From the NCBI GenBank assembly GCA_013397435.1, contig VZRG01000299.1:185443-249442 (forward strand): a stretch of DNA of 64,000 bases, read 5' to 3'. The translations under genes and the position numbers were made by a program. Under the pieces are notes generated by a model, which did not search any database, was not told the origin of the DNA, and saw only the letters and a list, made by a program, of their open reading frames with translations. Source of the stretch: Erythrocercus mccallii. Taxonomy: Eukaryota > Chordata > Aves > Passeriformes > Dicruridae. This document shows, one piece after another, positions 50,584-64,000 of this stretch; position 1 is the first letter of the stretch, and each line of letters begins with the position of its first letter.

Positions 50584-52619
50584 CTAGAGATGAAGGCTGC
50601 ACTGACCCCTTGGACTTCCTCCTAACATGCTGCTGACAAAATGGAAGTTGTTCAGCAGTATGCAGCTTCAGCTCAAATAAAAAATGATAATTGACTGATA
50701 AAGCTGATGTAATGCTGCTCTTGAATGGTTTCCAGTGATTTTGTTAAACTTAGATATGAAAGTCGAAAATTCTGAAGGCCAAAACAATGATAGAAAAAGG
50801 ACACCCAGATATAGAAGAAACAAGAGAGAAATAAGGCAAACAGGTCTGCTTCACAATTTTGAAGTGTTTATGCAAATATGCAGAAAGCAACCAGTGAAAG
50901 CCTGTGGTGCTAAATGCCATATGACACTGGAGGTCGGCTAGAGCAGAAACTGCCATCATCCTCCCACACTTGCAACTCAACACAACCATGGCATTTGGCT
51001 GTTCAAAACCTTTCTGCTCACAAGGAAAAGGATTCGAAGTGCAACTTGTCACCCTGTAGCATTCAGTACTGCGATTACATCTAACTCTGCAAGCCCTGTA
51101 ACATAAAACAATGAGCAGTCTAAGGAATTTCAAAGCAGCGTGATGCTGTGGCTGTTTCCATTCATAACATGGAGCAAACCAACCAAAGCTGCCAAGTGGC
51201 ATCGTCTTCTTGAGAAGAGGTTGCTAAAAACTGAGCACTTGATAAGGCTAAATGTGAAAGATCTATGTCTGTTTTTCCTCATGCTGACCTCTGCAATATG
51301 TCACCAGACAGCAAAGTAATAGTCTAAGCAAAACACAACTAAAACGTGCCCAGTGGCCAAATGGGAAGAGTTATTGCAGCTGGCTGGAGTCTCACAGACA
51401 CTGCCAGTGCTCTTAGCTAGCATTATTGGAGACAATCAGCTGTGGAGGTGCTGGCTAGAAAAGGTTACAATCTCTGCCAGACACCCTTAGAGGGATTTTG
51501 TGAAAAATAGTGATTCAGCTACATTTGAAAGGAAAGGAGGAAAGCCCACTAAGTTGTTCTTATTTGTGACTATTCAGTTGTGCACTACAATATGGCATGG
51601 GCCATGAAAGGCAGCAATCAAACCTGGCAGGGGGAAGATTTTCTTCCTGGGTTCAGTGGAAGGCTCTATGAGGAGTACCATTATTACAGAAAGATTGGTG
51701 CTGCTGTACTTAAACTACAATTCAGTCATAAGGAGCCAAGCAGCCAATCTGAGGAAGGCCCATTTTGCATCTACATTTTACATCTTCCTATGTTCTTCCC
51801 TCTGAGCCCTCATCTTTCTGTTTGGCCTTTTTGCAGTGGCCTTTCCCAGGGCTTCTGAGCTATCTAAGCAATGTAAGGCAGCCCCTAATGTAACACAATA
51901 AATTCTTTCATTAAATTTTTTTCATAAATTTTACTTTCATTATTTTTAAAAAAATAACTCTTCAAACCTCATTGGAAGGCACTGCTGTATTCACTGCCCC
52001 CACCAGCAATTCAAAGTTTTTCATTCTTAAAACATCCTTGGTTCACACTGCCTTCCACTTCACTGCCTGATTCAGTTTAGTAAATTCTGCCTTGGTGCTT
52101 GCAAAAATTGTATATAGATGGCTAATAGAGAGTGTATTTAATTAAGAGAATTCTGGATTAATAAAGGTTGCAGGTAAAAATTTGGGAACTTGTCACAGGT
52201 TCACTCTGAATTAGCAGGATGCAATGCCTGGTTGTAAGGGTAATCTTGGATTCAGCAGCTTTTCCATCCTATGCAAAGAGCTTCCTCCACCTCCAATAGG
52301 CAGCAGCTCGTTCAATTAAAGCTTTATAGAGCAGAGCTGTGAAGAGCTGACATTACAAGGCAAATGTGGACTGACTGTGCAGCCTGTGTTTGCTTGTGCA
52401 GTTCTGAACAGTGCCACACTTCATTGTATTTTATCTGTTCTTCATGAACGCTATCTTCCCTTTTCTCCAAAGCAATCTGAGGCAGAGTAGTGCTTACTGA
52501 GTTTGACAACAGCTGTGTGAACACAGAATGGTTTTCTTATGGGTCTGGAATGTACCCAGCATGAACACAGAGACATTGCAAGAGGTATTGGAGCTACAAC
52601 TTCAGTAACATGCCATTGC

Positions 52620-52650
52620 TTTTTTTTTCATCTTTTTTTTTTTTTTTTTT
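52620..52650. repeat. Poly(T) tracts, T9 and T18
   Basis: A run of nine T bases (52620-52628), CATC, then eighteen T bases (52633-52650). It could be the reverse-complemented tail of a retroposed copy, but the adjoining sequence from 52651 on shows no recognisable retrogene or SINE. Confidence 0.9.
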
Positions 52651-55398
52651 AAGGAAAACAGTACTCCTAGAATTATCTACTAAGTAATTTTGAATATTTC
52701 CTCTTCTGCTTTCAACTGGATCAATTAACATTTCATAACTATTCATGAAATATTTAAGGATTGGAAAGTCTCTCTTGAATGCACAGCTAAATTAAACCCA
52801 AAATACTTAAAAACCAAGTAAATTTTGAATTGTTCTAGAGCCACAGAGGTATTAACAAAGGATTATTTAGGCTCTTTATTAAAAAACCCTCACATACCCA
52901 GCAAACACAGAATAACTATTTAGTTTATGTCTTCACAAGTTTTCTGGACTGATTGACTAGAACATATTCAATATTTGTGATAATTTGGTTCACAGACCTG
53001 ATAGCATGGAAGGACAGGCTGTCTCCTGGCTTCATGCTGATGCCATAATTGTTTTGTTGATATTCTCTCTAAAAAGTCCTTACCTTGCTAATATCTTTTC
53101 TTTTGCTCATTCTTGCTCTAATAATTTGTCTTTTTCTTGTTCCCTAGGACATTATGACTATATTCATTACTTGAGCATTTTTAATCTTCTTAAAAGCTAC
53201 TTCTGAAACTCAGTATTACTAGTGCAAGGAAAATTTAAATATCATTTTAGTGACATAAATTGGAGACAGTAATTGGGACAATCAGGAAATATATAAGAAG
53301 AAAAGAATAAATAGTCAATGATTGCTCTACAACATCTATAATGGTTGTTTTATCAGGATCTGCATTCGTAATAAAAGGACACAAGATGTGGTAGAGCTGG
53401 TTTGTAGGACAGAAAAGGAACTTGATGGTTATGGAAAGTAGCTGCTCTGGAGAAGCATGATAGTAGCTTCACATAGAACATTTAGGGCTTTACAGGGGGG
53501 AAAAATAAATATGATTGGATTCTCTTACTGTCAATGTCTTTGATTTCAGCCATCCTTTCTAGAAGTCTTCAAATTTCAGCAAAATTCTATTAGCAATTCC
53601 TAACATGCCTCTTTCAAACATATTTTTTTCTTACATTTAATAGCATGTGGTGGTCAGATATTGTGTGCATAGTGATAGCTAATGGATAGGACATCAGACT
53701 AAACAGATCTTTGTATTATCCCCAGCTCTCCTGCTGATTCACCATGTAAGTCAGGATTTTGCCTTTGAAATGCAAATACAATACTTATTCCACCTGAGAA
53801 AACTACCTGAAAGGAAGACATGGAAGAAAAGTCTAACTTTTCAGAGCCCAATTTCTGCTCATAATTCCTTCACTTTTTAACCTTTTTCCTCCTTCTGTTA
53901 ACCACACAAGGGAAAGCAAAGGTTACTTCACTGAGACCCCCCCAAAGGCTGTTAAAGATTTCAAACAGCATCCAGAGCCTTTCAGAACCAAAAGTGCCCA
54001 AACACTCTAGGTACACCCTTTCTGTTTCTGGGCACTAACATTTATACATAGCTCATATACCTTTTTTCTCTTTAATGCAACTCCTTTTTCCTACAAAGCA
54101 CTTTCAGAAGTACTCATCTGTAAAAATCACTGCACTGGAAGACTCAAAAAAACTTCATCTCTACAATTCCTGCTCACAGACTTCCCCACAAACTGAGTCC
54201 ACTCACACAGCAGCTTTAGCTCCAGAAAACTTCAATATGTAAAATCATAGTTTATAGATTTGCTGTCACTTCTCAACTCCATGTTTTAAAATAATTTTTG
54301 GTTCCCCCTTTGGCTGGTATTAACAGTATTGTGTGGATAAATTCTCTGCTGATATCTGAGACATGAGGCATTAGACATTTTCCTCCCTCTGAAAAGCATT
54401 TTCTACCTACTTTTCCAAGTCAAGAAAGCTTGTGTCATCATAATGCTTTTGTGTGTGTCTGTTAGTTGCCTTGTTATGATCCTGTTAGCTGTTTTCAAAT
54501 GGCAATATAAGTCCTAAAGCTAATAACTTCCTCATGATTTACTAAAAATGTAGCCATGTAGAGGAGAGAAAATACTCAAATTGCTCTTCCAAAGGCTGAA
54601 ACTCAAGAAAACTCTTTCCCAAGCACAAAAGGATCTGCATTGACATCAGACAAGAGGAATGCCTGATACAGTGAAACATTTAAACAGAAGCTTTCATTTT
54701 ATTAGACATCAGAGAGTGATGTAACATACAAAGATAAGGTCACAGAGGCATTAAAAAACAGGTTTAGTTTCACAGAACAACTTGCTTTTGAAAAAGTATG
54801 TGAAAACAAAAATATTTTCCTTAAATGAGGCTGAAACACAGTGTGTGTCTTCCCCAAGGAACTGTGTCGTTCAATCAACCTGTACAATTGATTGTCAATC
54901 AGAGCTTGTTGCATCAGTGAGTCAAGCTTCAGCAAGAACTCAGCTTAGCACGGAAAAAAGGCAGAAATGAAGCACCACAGCTGCAGAGGATGGAAAATTA
55001 AGAGAGCACCAGGAAGTGACATCAATAAAGTTCTAATACTTTAAAAATGTTAAAAGCAGTAGAAGGCCAACCATGATTATAATTAAAAAGAAGTAGAAGA
55101 ATACCAGATACCTCCAGGACTAACTTGAGATGCCTTTGTGTTTGCAACATTCCATCCTACGTTTTCAGTGAATAAGTTCGGTTCATTTTCACATCCTCCA
55201 GTGACTGGGATAGGCTGCAGGTTTTCTACTGAGATAGATTTACTTTTTAAGCAATCTTCAAAAAATCTCACAAACTTTTGACAACTCCATCAGTTTTAAA
55301 TGTGTAATTTTAGGGCAGCAGACGGACTGGAAATGACAATCCTACAAAAGGGAACAGCCTCAGCTCTGCTCTCTCCTTTGCAAAAACATCAGTGCTGA

Positions 55399-55439
55399 AC
55401 TTTTAGCATCTCAGCATTGTGTCACTTTTAGCATCTCAG
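55399..55439. repeat. Partial tandem repeat, 25-bp period
   Basis: ACTTTTAGCATCTCAG occurs at 55399-55414 and again at 55424-55439. A small local duplication. Confidence 0.85.
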
Positions 55440-57013
55440 GCTTCATTTTTTGTTAACCGCCTTCTGAAATGTAACTCATCTTGAGAAAGAAAGGGTTTAG
55501 AAAAGAATAACTACGCCCAGGAGGCCAGAGAGGGGCATGGGGAGCCCCTTTGATTATTTGCATTAAAAATGAAATTAGATTAGAAGGTTTAGATACAGCA
55601 ATTCTTTTAATTGCTTATTGTGCAAGAGTAAGTAAACCAGGAAATTACTGGAATAACTGAAACACCTGAATGTGCAGTGTTCTGTAATAAAAACTACAGT
55701 AGCAAACCTTTGGAAATCTACATTTCAAAATAAAATCATCCCTGTAATTTTCCTATTGATTCATTCTCATTGATAGTGACAAGGATTCCAGTGTGCCACT
55801 GGCCTTCCTCTGTCAAAGTGTTTCAATGTGCACTTTTGACCTTTGTGGCCTTTTTCATCTATGTGAAAATTCCTTCAAGTCCAGCTAATCTGAAGACAGG
55901 AGATTTTGTAGCTTCCTGCTGAGCACAACTTTTCCCTCAGGACACGTGCCAAGGGTTGGGCTGCTGCAGGCAGAAGTGACCCAGGTGGGCTCTCTCTTTA
56001 GCAGCGTTCCCTTGACTCTGCAAGCTGGAGGCCACGTGGAACTGAAATGAAGGGAGGGATTATTTTTCATTTATTTTAGTCTCTCATTTTCTATAGGAAG
56101 TTTGTGAACAGGCAGCTCTTCTGTAGAACTGCAAAGGCAGAATCATGGGAAGAAATGAAGGAAAGATGAAACTGAAAGCTTCATCCTCTGGTTTATAAGA
56201 CTGAAGACAGTTTCAGCAGTAATTGGAGCACTTGGCTGAGGGTCATGTTTACAAAATACATTATTTAGGAATAGACAAAAAAATTTAAGTATCTGTTTTG
56301 AGGTAGAAATTGCTCTTTTATAGTACTGAAGCTGACAGTATATTCCAGTATATTTTATCCTGAAATTTCAAATATACTTGCAACTGACTATTTTTCTTAG
56401 TTTCTCTCAGATGAATAATTTCCTTGACTTCAAAAAGTTACTTGAGAAAGAAGAAAGCAATATATGGTTATTCATTTGAAAGACTTTACTAGTGCTAACA
56501 TTATATTTTTATATCAACAAGTTTTATTTTTCTATTTATGGTTTAGACTGATATATAAGCAAAATGTTGTAAAAATATCTAAATACACACTAAAAATAAA
56601 ATCTTATTTTTTTTTTCTGTGATCTTTTTTAAGAACAAACTTGACATATTTTTCCAGTAAGCTAGTGACACAGGAAAAATACATCTTATAAGAATGTTGA
56701 TCTTTTTAGATGGATTAAGGTAACCCAAAAAATTACAGTAAATCTAAGATTTTACAAGAATTCTCAGAGTCAAATCAGAACCTAAAGTTTCAACAGCAAC
56801 TGTGTGAGTGCACTATCCATCAAAACCACTCTACGTGTCTGGGAGATGCTGATATTGTCAAACTGGGCTGACAGCAAACTCTGAGTTGTGTGGAGGTGAC
56901 CTTTGGTGTGCACTGGGGAGAATCCTGCCCCTACACACACGGGAGTGAGCACAGGGTGGGATCTGGGCTGAAGGGAATGGCTCAACACGAGCTGGAGGTT
57001 CAAACACAGATGC

Positions 57014-57014
<1 letters not shown>

Positions 57015-57071
<57 letters not shown>
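57015..57071. repeat. Uninterrupted (CTG)19 trinucleotide repeat
   Basis: Nineteen perfect CTG units (CAG on the minus strand), in a GC-richer patch of about 56800-57130. Frames run through it on both strands: plus-strand 56890-57129 would give a cysteine run and minus-strand 57075-56782 an alanine run. Neither has other features of a real protein, so I do not call a gene. Pure CTG/CAG tracts form slipped hairpins and are prone to length change. Confidence 0.97.
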
Positions 57072-57074
<3 letters not shown>

Positions 57075-58782
57075 CATTCTGGGAGACGTGCTCAAACCAA
57101 GGGAGCTGGGAGAAGCTTGTCAGGTGTAATGACAGGAGAATAACTCTACAGGGTAGGAAAAAGAGAGATAAGACCTTTTTTTTAGAAAGAGAAAAGGTGC
57201 TTCACTATCTGGAAGTATTACAGCAAAAGGACAGAAAAGACAGATTTATACATCATGCTTCAAGAAGGGTGTTATTTATCCAGACCCCAAGCTTGTCTGT
57301 AGGGAAGCTGGATCCTGTTTATATGCAGAAACATCTGTTTTAACACAAATGACATCTTGGAATGTGGCCCCATTTTCACTTCTTCTCCACAGATGATAAC
57401 AAAAATGAGAATGACAGAAATATGAGAAAGGTTTGCGTGCTAAGAAGCTTGAGCTAATCTAATGAAAACCTCACAAGACTGACACAAACAATAAATCTGT
57501 TGTTTAGAACAGCACAAACAGTAGAACACACAGTTCAAAAATTACATTAAACTCTGAGGTTTCTTTGAGCATTGAACAAAGAAGAACACTAGAATTGACT
57601 TTTGTTATTGGAATAGAATATGGGAAAGGGAAATATTTTGATGACTAGAAAAAGAAGAGGCTTGTAGCACATCTAAGAGAAGAAGCTCTTAATTGCCTCT
57701 AGGTACCAGCTGAATCGAAGTCTCTAAAACATTACTGGCAATGTGCTTGACAAGCAGTGAAATATGGCAGTGATGCATTTATCCAGAGAGCTGTCTTCAC
57801 TGAAGCCTTCACCAGAGCACTGTCGCAGCAGGACAGAAGACGGTGCAGTATTTTATTGCCAAACATCGACAAGGAGTAACTTCAGTACTTGTGAATAAGC
57901 CTCAATTTTTCTCATCTGTTTTAGTCCTGCCACTTGTACAGTCTTTTCTGTTTGATTTTTATTTATTTATAACCAGCAAACTGTTCCAAATCCCCACTAT
58001 TTTTGACTGTTCTGGCCAAGTTTCTTCAAATTCTCTTTGTAACAGGAAGATTCCAAGGTTTAACAGGCTTTTCATGACCGTTGCTTTGCTCCGTGACTCC
58101 ATGAGGGTCACATTCTGCAGCAGGAACTGCACGCTTTGAAAGAGGGAGTACAAAAGGTAGAAAGGGAAAGAGTGAAAAATGTAAAATTTAGAATTGTTGC
58201 ACATTTTGTCTTTAACTGAAAAGCAAAAAAAAGCTGTGTGTGAGAGATCTTTTGAGAGTTTACATGTTTGGGGTTTTTTTTCTTTTTTAACATTATTCTC
58301 ATTCACTATCCATGTTTTTGTGTGGACTATGCTGCACCCAGTGTCAATAAGTTTATTAGCTTTGCTTTAGCATTGTAAAATCATAGAAATAATCTAGAAA
58401 ATGCAGGAAGAAAATACTTTCATAAGAGGTTCCATCTCTTACCTAGGAAAGATCTTGCCAGACATTTATTGATTTTTGCTTCAGCTTTATGCTCACTAAT
58501 CTGTCCTGCTGCCTTTTATTGAAAAATCTTATGTCCCTTTTCCATATCCCTGTCCCACGATATTAGAATAAGTATGTCCATCATGTAAATTTGTAAATGG
58601 TTTATGTGCTTATACCTGGAGACATTCTAGGATGATGCTCACATCTGCAATTTGAAAGCAATTCACAAGTGGTGATAATACCTTAAGCAGAGGTATATAT
58701 TTCAGTGGGAATGCAGGCAAACAGAGAGATGTATATGCACATATCAGAGACAAAATCAAGAAGTTTAACATCATCTCATGTC

Positions 58783-58815
58783 AAAAAAAAAAAAAAAAGG
58801 AAAAAAAAAAAAAAA
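58783..58815. repeat. Double poly(A) tract, A16-GG-A15
   Basis: Sixteen A, GG, fifteen A. It may be a retroposition tail, but the 200 bases upstream show no gene-like or SINE-like body and there are no obvious flanking duplications. Confidence 0.9.
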
Positions 58816-61800
58816 GGCAGCTACCAAAGCTGCTCTGGTGCTAGGAGGGGAGGGGGCTGAGGTTCCCCTGTTGCCTCCCAGTGCTCAGTATCCCTTTAAT
58901 TTATGTTAGATAGAGGAGTACTTGCTTTCTCAGGAAGGATATTATAAATGCCTTCTCTGTAAAAATATATTTAGCAGATTCATAAATAATTGAAAAATTT
59001 TAGCCTGTCTCAATAATAATTATTCATTACTCATTCCTTTACACAAAAATGACCAAAAATAAGCAAATAAAACAGTGATATGACTTTCAAGTGAATGGCA
59101 AGTTCTCAGTTGTCAGACTTTCTAGGAAATATCACACTTTTCTTACACATCAAGATATAAAACTGCTTCTATTAATACAAATACTAATATATCTGAAACA
59201 ATTTACTCTCTCTATTAAAAGAGATTAATAACCTTGCTTATATTGATTCTATTATGCTGCTGTTTCAAAGCAAATCTAAACTTTGCTAACTTCTAACTGA
59301 TAGTGAACTCCTAACTGACTGGATTGGTCAAGTGGTAATAAACTTACAAAGTTCATATTTACACTTTGGACCATCAGAGGTTCACAACCTACAGTCTGAA
59401 AACTGTTCTAAACTGTGTATGACTTCTCCAGTTGGGTTGTGGTGAAGCTAAAAGGTTCACTGGAGTCAGGATTAAATAGCTCTCAAGATGTGGAGAAACC
59501 ATAAACTTATGAGCTTTTCCTACAACACTGGGGGTAGGTTAATGCATAAACCCACACACCACATGGCTCCATGTGCCAGTTGCCCAGGATCCTAAAGGCT
59601 GTTTTCATAACTATCTTGGCCAGCTGGTAATGTTGTTTCCTGGGAAGTAATCTCTGAACAGACACAGGTATGCTTGCAAGGGAACACTGCCAAAACGTTT
59701 GCTATTCCCATTATTCAAATAGTCTTTTTTCACAAGTACATTATCTTTCATTAGCAAAATCATCCCCTTTGCACTCACATGGTCAGTGCATCTGTCTCAT
59801 CTATTTCTGCCTCATTGAGAAAAATCTCCACATATTGGTGCTTTGCCAAATAAAGAAAAAAAAAAGTAGGGGAAAATACCAACAAACCCAAGAAAATTAA
59901 CTCTGGTTGGCATTAAATGTACAAGTATATTCACTTTTACAAGAATACACTGTGTTCTCTGACATAGGGTAGGAGGTTTGAAATGGAAAGAATGGTTTTT
60001 TTTCAGAGTGAACATTATTTGTGCATTTTTTACAGTTTTTATAAGGATGAAGAGTCCACAAAGCAGATACAACATGGGGGTGTAATCAGCTGCAATATTG
60101 AATCTCATAAAGTGTAGGCTTTTATTTACGCTGAATTTCACTTTGTACAAGGGATCCTCCTGCAGACTGTATTCAATATGTGCAAACATACACCAGCACT
60201 GAGGCTTCAGATCATGACAGTAAAGCACGACTGAACTCAGATCCTGCCTCTTACAGATTTCCTAAATATTGTGTGAAAAATAAATTATCCACTCAGTTGA
60301 AAACATAATGATATTCCATTTTCACAGACTGAGATTTGAATCTCTTCAATAGCAGGGTTTTGCAAGTTCATGTTTGTATGATGTTTAATATACTGCCTGC
60401 CCTGACTCAGGCAAACCCTCTGGAGTGTAATGTATGTATTGCTTGGAAAGTATTATTATGGAACCACAAATGGGAACATCAGGAAAAAGTATTGATTGAT
60501 GTCATGTCTTCTCTGAGCCATTTGGATGTATTTAGCATATGCCAAGCTAAATACATAAAAACATTTGACAAAAGCCACATGACGGTGATTGAACGGACTC
60601 ATTGGCAATTAATTTAGAGCTGCACTTGTTTTTCATGGAATCTACAGCATTACCTCCAGATCTGCAAACCTGATTGAAGGACATTATGGGGTCACATTTT
60701 AATGACTGAGTCTAATTTTCAGGGAGAAAAAAATTCCTTCTACACATTTTCCAGAGCTGCAGTATTTGAGCTCCTGTGTCCTTTGCCGTCACGTGCTGTA
60801 AGAGCTTTGTGCATTGAGCTGTTATTTCAGCTGACTACAACACACAGTTGGCAGGAGCAAACCAGTGCCTACCAGTTCGAATTTAGCAAAATCTGAGATC
60901 ATATTTGCTATCACCAAAGGAATTTTTATCCTAAAGGTGAGAGATATCCTGGTAGGTAACAACTCTAACTAAAGAGTTTGAGGAGAGACCTTTTCACTTT
61001 CCAAGCTCTTGAAAGTAAAACTAAGTCAGAGGCTTTTAAATATATTTGACCTTTTTTTAGTATTTCTGTATTTCTGAAACTTTTTTTTATATTTTCCCAT
61101 ATTTTTCACATGAAGGAAACATACAACTCTCCTAACTGCCTCTTATCCTCAAGGAAAAGTCTCCATTTACTCATTAATTTGGTGAAGAAATTAATTTCCT
61201 GTGCCAAGAAATTAGTCTTGCAAACATACTGTGGATATTTCTGTACAATCACAAGGCTGCAAAACCAACCAACTAGAGGAAAATCATTTTGCATCATCAA
61301 ATATTGATTAAGCTAATGAAAACTTTGACAAACAGCCATATGATGGCATGAGATTAACTGCCTTGTGTGCTTTTACTAGATATTTTTCCTTTGTAATTAA
61401 GAACAAGTTTATATGTCACAAAAAATTATATGAAGAAATGAAGTGGAATCAAATTAATTTTCTATTACAGTTGAAAATGGAAATTATACTCTTTTTATAT
61501 AAATTATAGTCTTTTCAGGACCACCCTTGGTACTTCAGAAGCAAAATTTAATTAGAATTTTACAGGGGATTCTAATAGACCAATTATTGGTATTATTTAT
61601 GAAGTCAGTAGCTGTAGTGTTAGACAAAAATTGAGTCTCTTATTGTTCTTCAGAATATCTCTCTTATATTTTATATACGTGCCCAGATCAAGAGGATTTT
61701 AGAACCATCAAAGTCAACTGGTACAAAACTGCACCAACAGTGTTAATAAGAATATAGTGACAATGAGAACTATTCTTATGATAAATTTCTATTTCTCAGA

Positions 61801-62236
61801 AGTTACCACTCTTTCAAGAAACTACAAGGATTTACACTGATCAAAAAGATGAATTCACAATGTGAAATTTCAGCAATGAGAAAGACCTAGCATGCAATTA
61901 TCTGCCAGGTATGTTTGCAAATAGAGGGGCTTTGAACTAAGGGAAAGTGGGGAAATGCACTTTTGTGTGATCTAGTTTCAGACATATTCCCATGGGAAGT
62001 CCTGGCCTCCTAACACATTTCCTAATACTTGTTTTGCAACATATGGTTTGTGAGCATTCAGAAGAAAACAGTATGACCTGTAAATAAATGTCATTTTTAA
62101 GAAGGATCATGTGTGCAATTAGGAGATTCCCCAAAGAGCTAAGTGGGGTTTAAAAGTTACTCCAGTGCCTTTGGGCTGCAAAGCTTGGCACAGATTGAAC
62201 CAGAAGATTATTTTGATTATAGGTGCCTTGGAGGCA

Positions 62237-62263
62237 GAAAGAGAGAGAGGGAGGGAGGGAGAG
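62237..62263. repeat. Purine-only GA/GGGA tract
   Basis: A 27-base pure purine run made of GA units followed by GGGA units. Low complexity, with no further meaning seen. Confidence 0.85.
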
Positions 62264-63872
62264 CACTGGTGATGCTCAGCAGCACTGCTGCAAGGTGTCC
62301 TGGCCACAGCCCCACAGGGGACCGAGCCACACTCTGTTTTTAGGTGTGACAAGTATTTCTGCCTCTAACACCTGATTATGTACAAGGACTCCAGTTCTTG
62401 CTGCTGTCAGTGCTGTTGGCAAAATAATCTGGGGACTGCCTGGTCCATAATAGGCTCTGCCACCATTACTGGAGTTTAGGAAACTTCTGGTACCCATGCA
62501 GCACCTTCCATCATTCCCTTTTCCAGTCCTCAGTATCGTTACTTGGACTATTGGATGACTAAAGAGATGTCAAGAGAAAAAACATCTACTGTCATTCTCA
62601 ATAGAAATACAATCTAGGGAACAATAAATCACTTTATAAATTATTTTAATCCAATATAAGACTAATTTTATTCTTTAATTTTGTCTTCTTTAATTGCAAT
62701 TTAGAAAATAGTCCAAATACCGTACATGGTCTATGCCATGCAGACTTTTACTTCTTTGCCTGAGATTCAAACCCCCCAGGAGACCTTACCCACCTATGAC
62801 TTTTTTTTTACCTTATTCCTAAAGGGAGAGAAAAAAATTTGAATTCAGTCCAGAGCCAAGTTTCACTGTTTTACATGATATTTCTCCCTCCTTCCACAGA
62901 CAGCTCCTCAAGGAAAGAATGAACCTCAGCTCCCATCAGCCTAGAGTGCTGTGCTGTTTGTGTGCAGTCCCCTTTCCTCGCACGTAACTCATCTGACACA
63001 GTGAAGTCAATCCCCTGTGAACAACTTTGCAAAATAATTATCCTGGGACTGGTTTCAGCACACCTGAAGGATAACCTGTACCTAACCTCTTCCCAGCTGA
63101 AAGAACATTTCAGTCTCTATTTCTGATCATTTGGGTTTTTTACCCTGAGCAGAAAATCTGTCATAGGACTAGCAATTACCCTTATAACAGATAATTTCTA
63201 TGATGGTTATTTGTCCACTGAAACTAGATTAATTCACTTATTTAGAAAGTGTATCAGAGGTATCAGAATTCTGAAAAAGCCTAGGCAGGACTGACTCAGA
63301 CTGGCAGTGAATCAGTGGCCATGACAGCTCCAAATTCACTGCAATAAACCAATTTTTGAGTATTATTATATCCCTCTTTTTGAATGTCTTCAAGTAGCTC
63401 AGTGGATACTTTTATCCAGGAAAAATGACATTCAAGCTTTCAAAAAGGCTTATTTTACTCTGAAACAGACTTCGTGAACACGTCACTGGAGATGCACATT
63501 TCTTCTGGTTCCCTGATTCAGTTATCAAATTTACCACGTGAGAGCTGAAATAAATGCTTTTGCTTTTTCCTCTAAATGCCAGTCAGGAGATGACAGATTG
63601 TACTCACAATCTGAATTATTTGTGAGTGCAATTTTGTGACAATTGCTGTTGTTGACAATTGCTTTAAGCCTGATTTTGAAAAGAATCTTTTCTTAAAGAA
63701 TCAGAGTAGCACTTCAGCATATGTCTAATTTGAAAGCTATCCCCCTCTCTCCTTAATTCAGTCAGGTTTAAGCATATGACTTAAGTTGGCTCTTGCTGAA
63801 ATTTCTCCTTTGATCTCCTTAAAGAAACAATTCCAAATGCAAAATCTACTTATTGTTCCTCTAGAGTATACT

Positions 63873-63901
63873 TTTTATTACATTTTATTACATTTTATTA
63901 C
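63873..63901. repeat. Tandem repeat, three copies of TTTTATTACA
   Basis: Two full copies and one nearly full copy of a 10-bp unit near the right edge of the window. Confidence 0.85.
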
Positions 63902-64000
63902 CACTTAATTATTAAATTTATCACATGTTGTGATGATGTTATACTGGAAATATGTTGTGATTTGACACTGGTCAAATGCCAGGCATCCACAAAAGTCATT

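Larger units (their letters stand above)
36900..57014. other. Unique non-coding DNA with GC-richer patches
   Basis: Mostly AT-rich unique sequence. A GC-richer patch spans about 37900-39480, where overlapping short frames (92-132 codons) appear on both strands without a recognisable domain. The longest frame in the window (50750-51202, minus strand, 150 codons) lies here and has no motif or splice context I can support. Hairpins lie at 39678-39722 and 43189-43213, a TATA-like element at 50569-50583, T-runs at 52620-52650, and a 25-bp-period partial tandem repeat at 55399-55439. No RNA gene was seen. Confidence 0.65.
57072..64000. other. Unique non-coding DNA
   Basis: AT-rich sequence without a recognisable gene. 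The 138-codon minus-strand frame at 59812-60228 and the 115-codon frame at 57959-58306 have no known domain. Contents are A-runs at 58783-58815, a purine-rich GAGG-type tract at 62237-62263 and a 10-bp tandem repeat at 63873-63901. Confidence 0.65.

Noticed and set aside
50750..51202. Longest open frame in the window (150 codons, minus strand)
   Set aside because: No recognisable domain, no convincing splice sites or start context, and this length is expected by chance in 64 kb.
56782..57129. Poly-alanine or poly-cysteine 'proteins' through the CTG tract
   Set aside because: The frames exist only because a trinucleotide repeat has no stops. The flanking residues show nothing protein-like.
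58783..58815. Possible processed pseudogene tail
   Set aside because: No gene-like body upstream and no flanking target duplication seen.
59812..60228. 138-codon minus-strand frame
   Set aside because: No known motif. The sequence looks more like untranslated or intronic DNA, and an A-run and T-runs sit inside it.
60868..60895. GTTCGAATT resembling a tRNA B-box
   Set aside because: No A-box at the right distance and no cloverleaf can be drawn. Not a tRNA or tRNA-derived SINE.
1..64000. CRISPR arrays, prokaryotic operons, phage or plasmid features
   Set aside because: No regularly spaced repeats and no dense gene-length frames. The sequence is clearly eukaryotic non-coding DNA.

Overview
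The window reads as vertebrate nuclear DNA, most likely avian. It is AT-rich, CpG-poor and mostly unique sequence, with no dense open reading frames, no operon-like spacing and none of the SINE/L1 load of a mammal. The mobile-element traces fit a bird genome: one clear antisense solo LTR, one eroded LTR followed by a lysine-tRNA-type primer-binding site, one decayed betaretrovirus-like internal fragment, and two short stretches resembling old CR1 3' ends. The bird assignment rests on these families and the low repeat load, not on a gene match.

No protein-coding gene could be recognised. The longest open frames (about 120-150 codons) are isolated, lack familiar motifs, and are about what chance gives in 64 kb of this composition. 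I read the window as intergenic or long-intron sequence.

Layout: 1-7769 is unique sequence with one 39-bp tandem duplication. 7770-8352 is an antisense solo LTR carrying a (TTC)10 tract. 10900-11230 is an eroded sense LTR plus primer-binding site. 11455-12215 holds a speculative minus-strand exon, terminal exon and poly(A) signal. 12300-35400 is featureless apart from (GAAA)22, (CTAT)n, hairpins and one CR1-like scrap. 35440-36400 is the retroviral internal relic, with another CR1-like scrap just after it. 37900-39480 is a GC-richer patch. 39500-57000 is quiet. 57015-57071 is a pure (CTG)19 tract. 57072-64000 holds only poly(A) tracts and short repeats.

I did not find a new biological system. 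The items most worth following up are the betaretroviral relic, the pure CTG tract, the possible minus-strand transcript near 12 kb, and a few perfect palindromes and hairpins.
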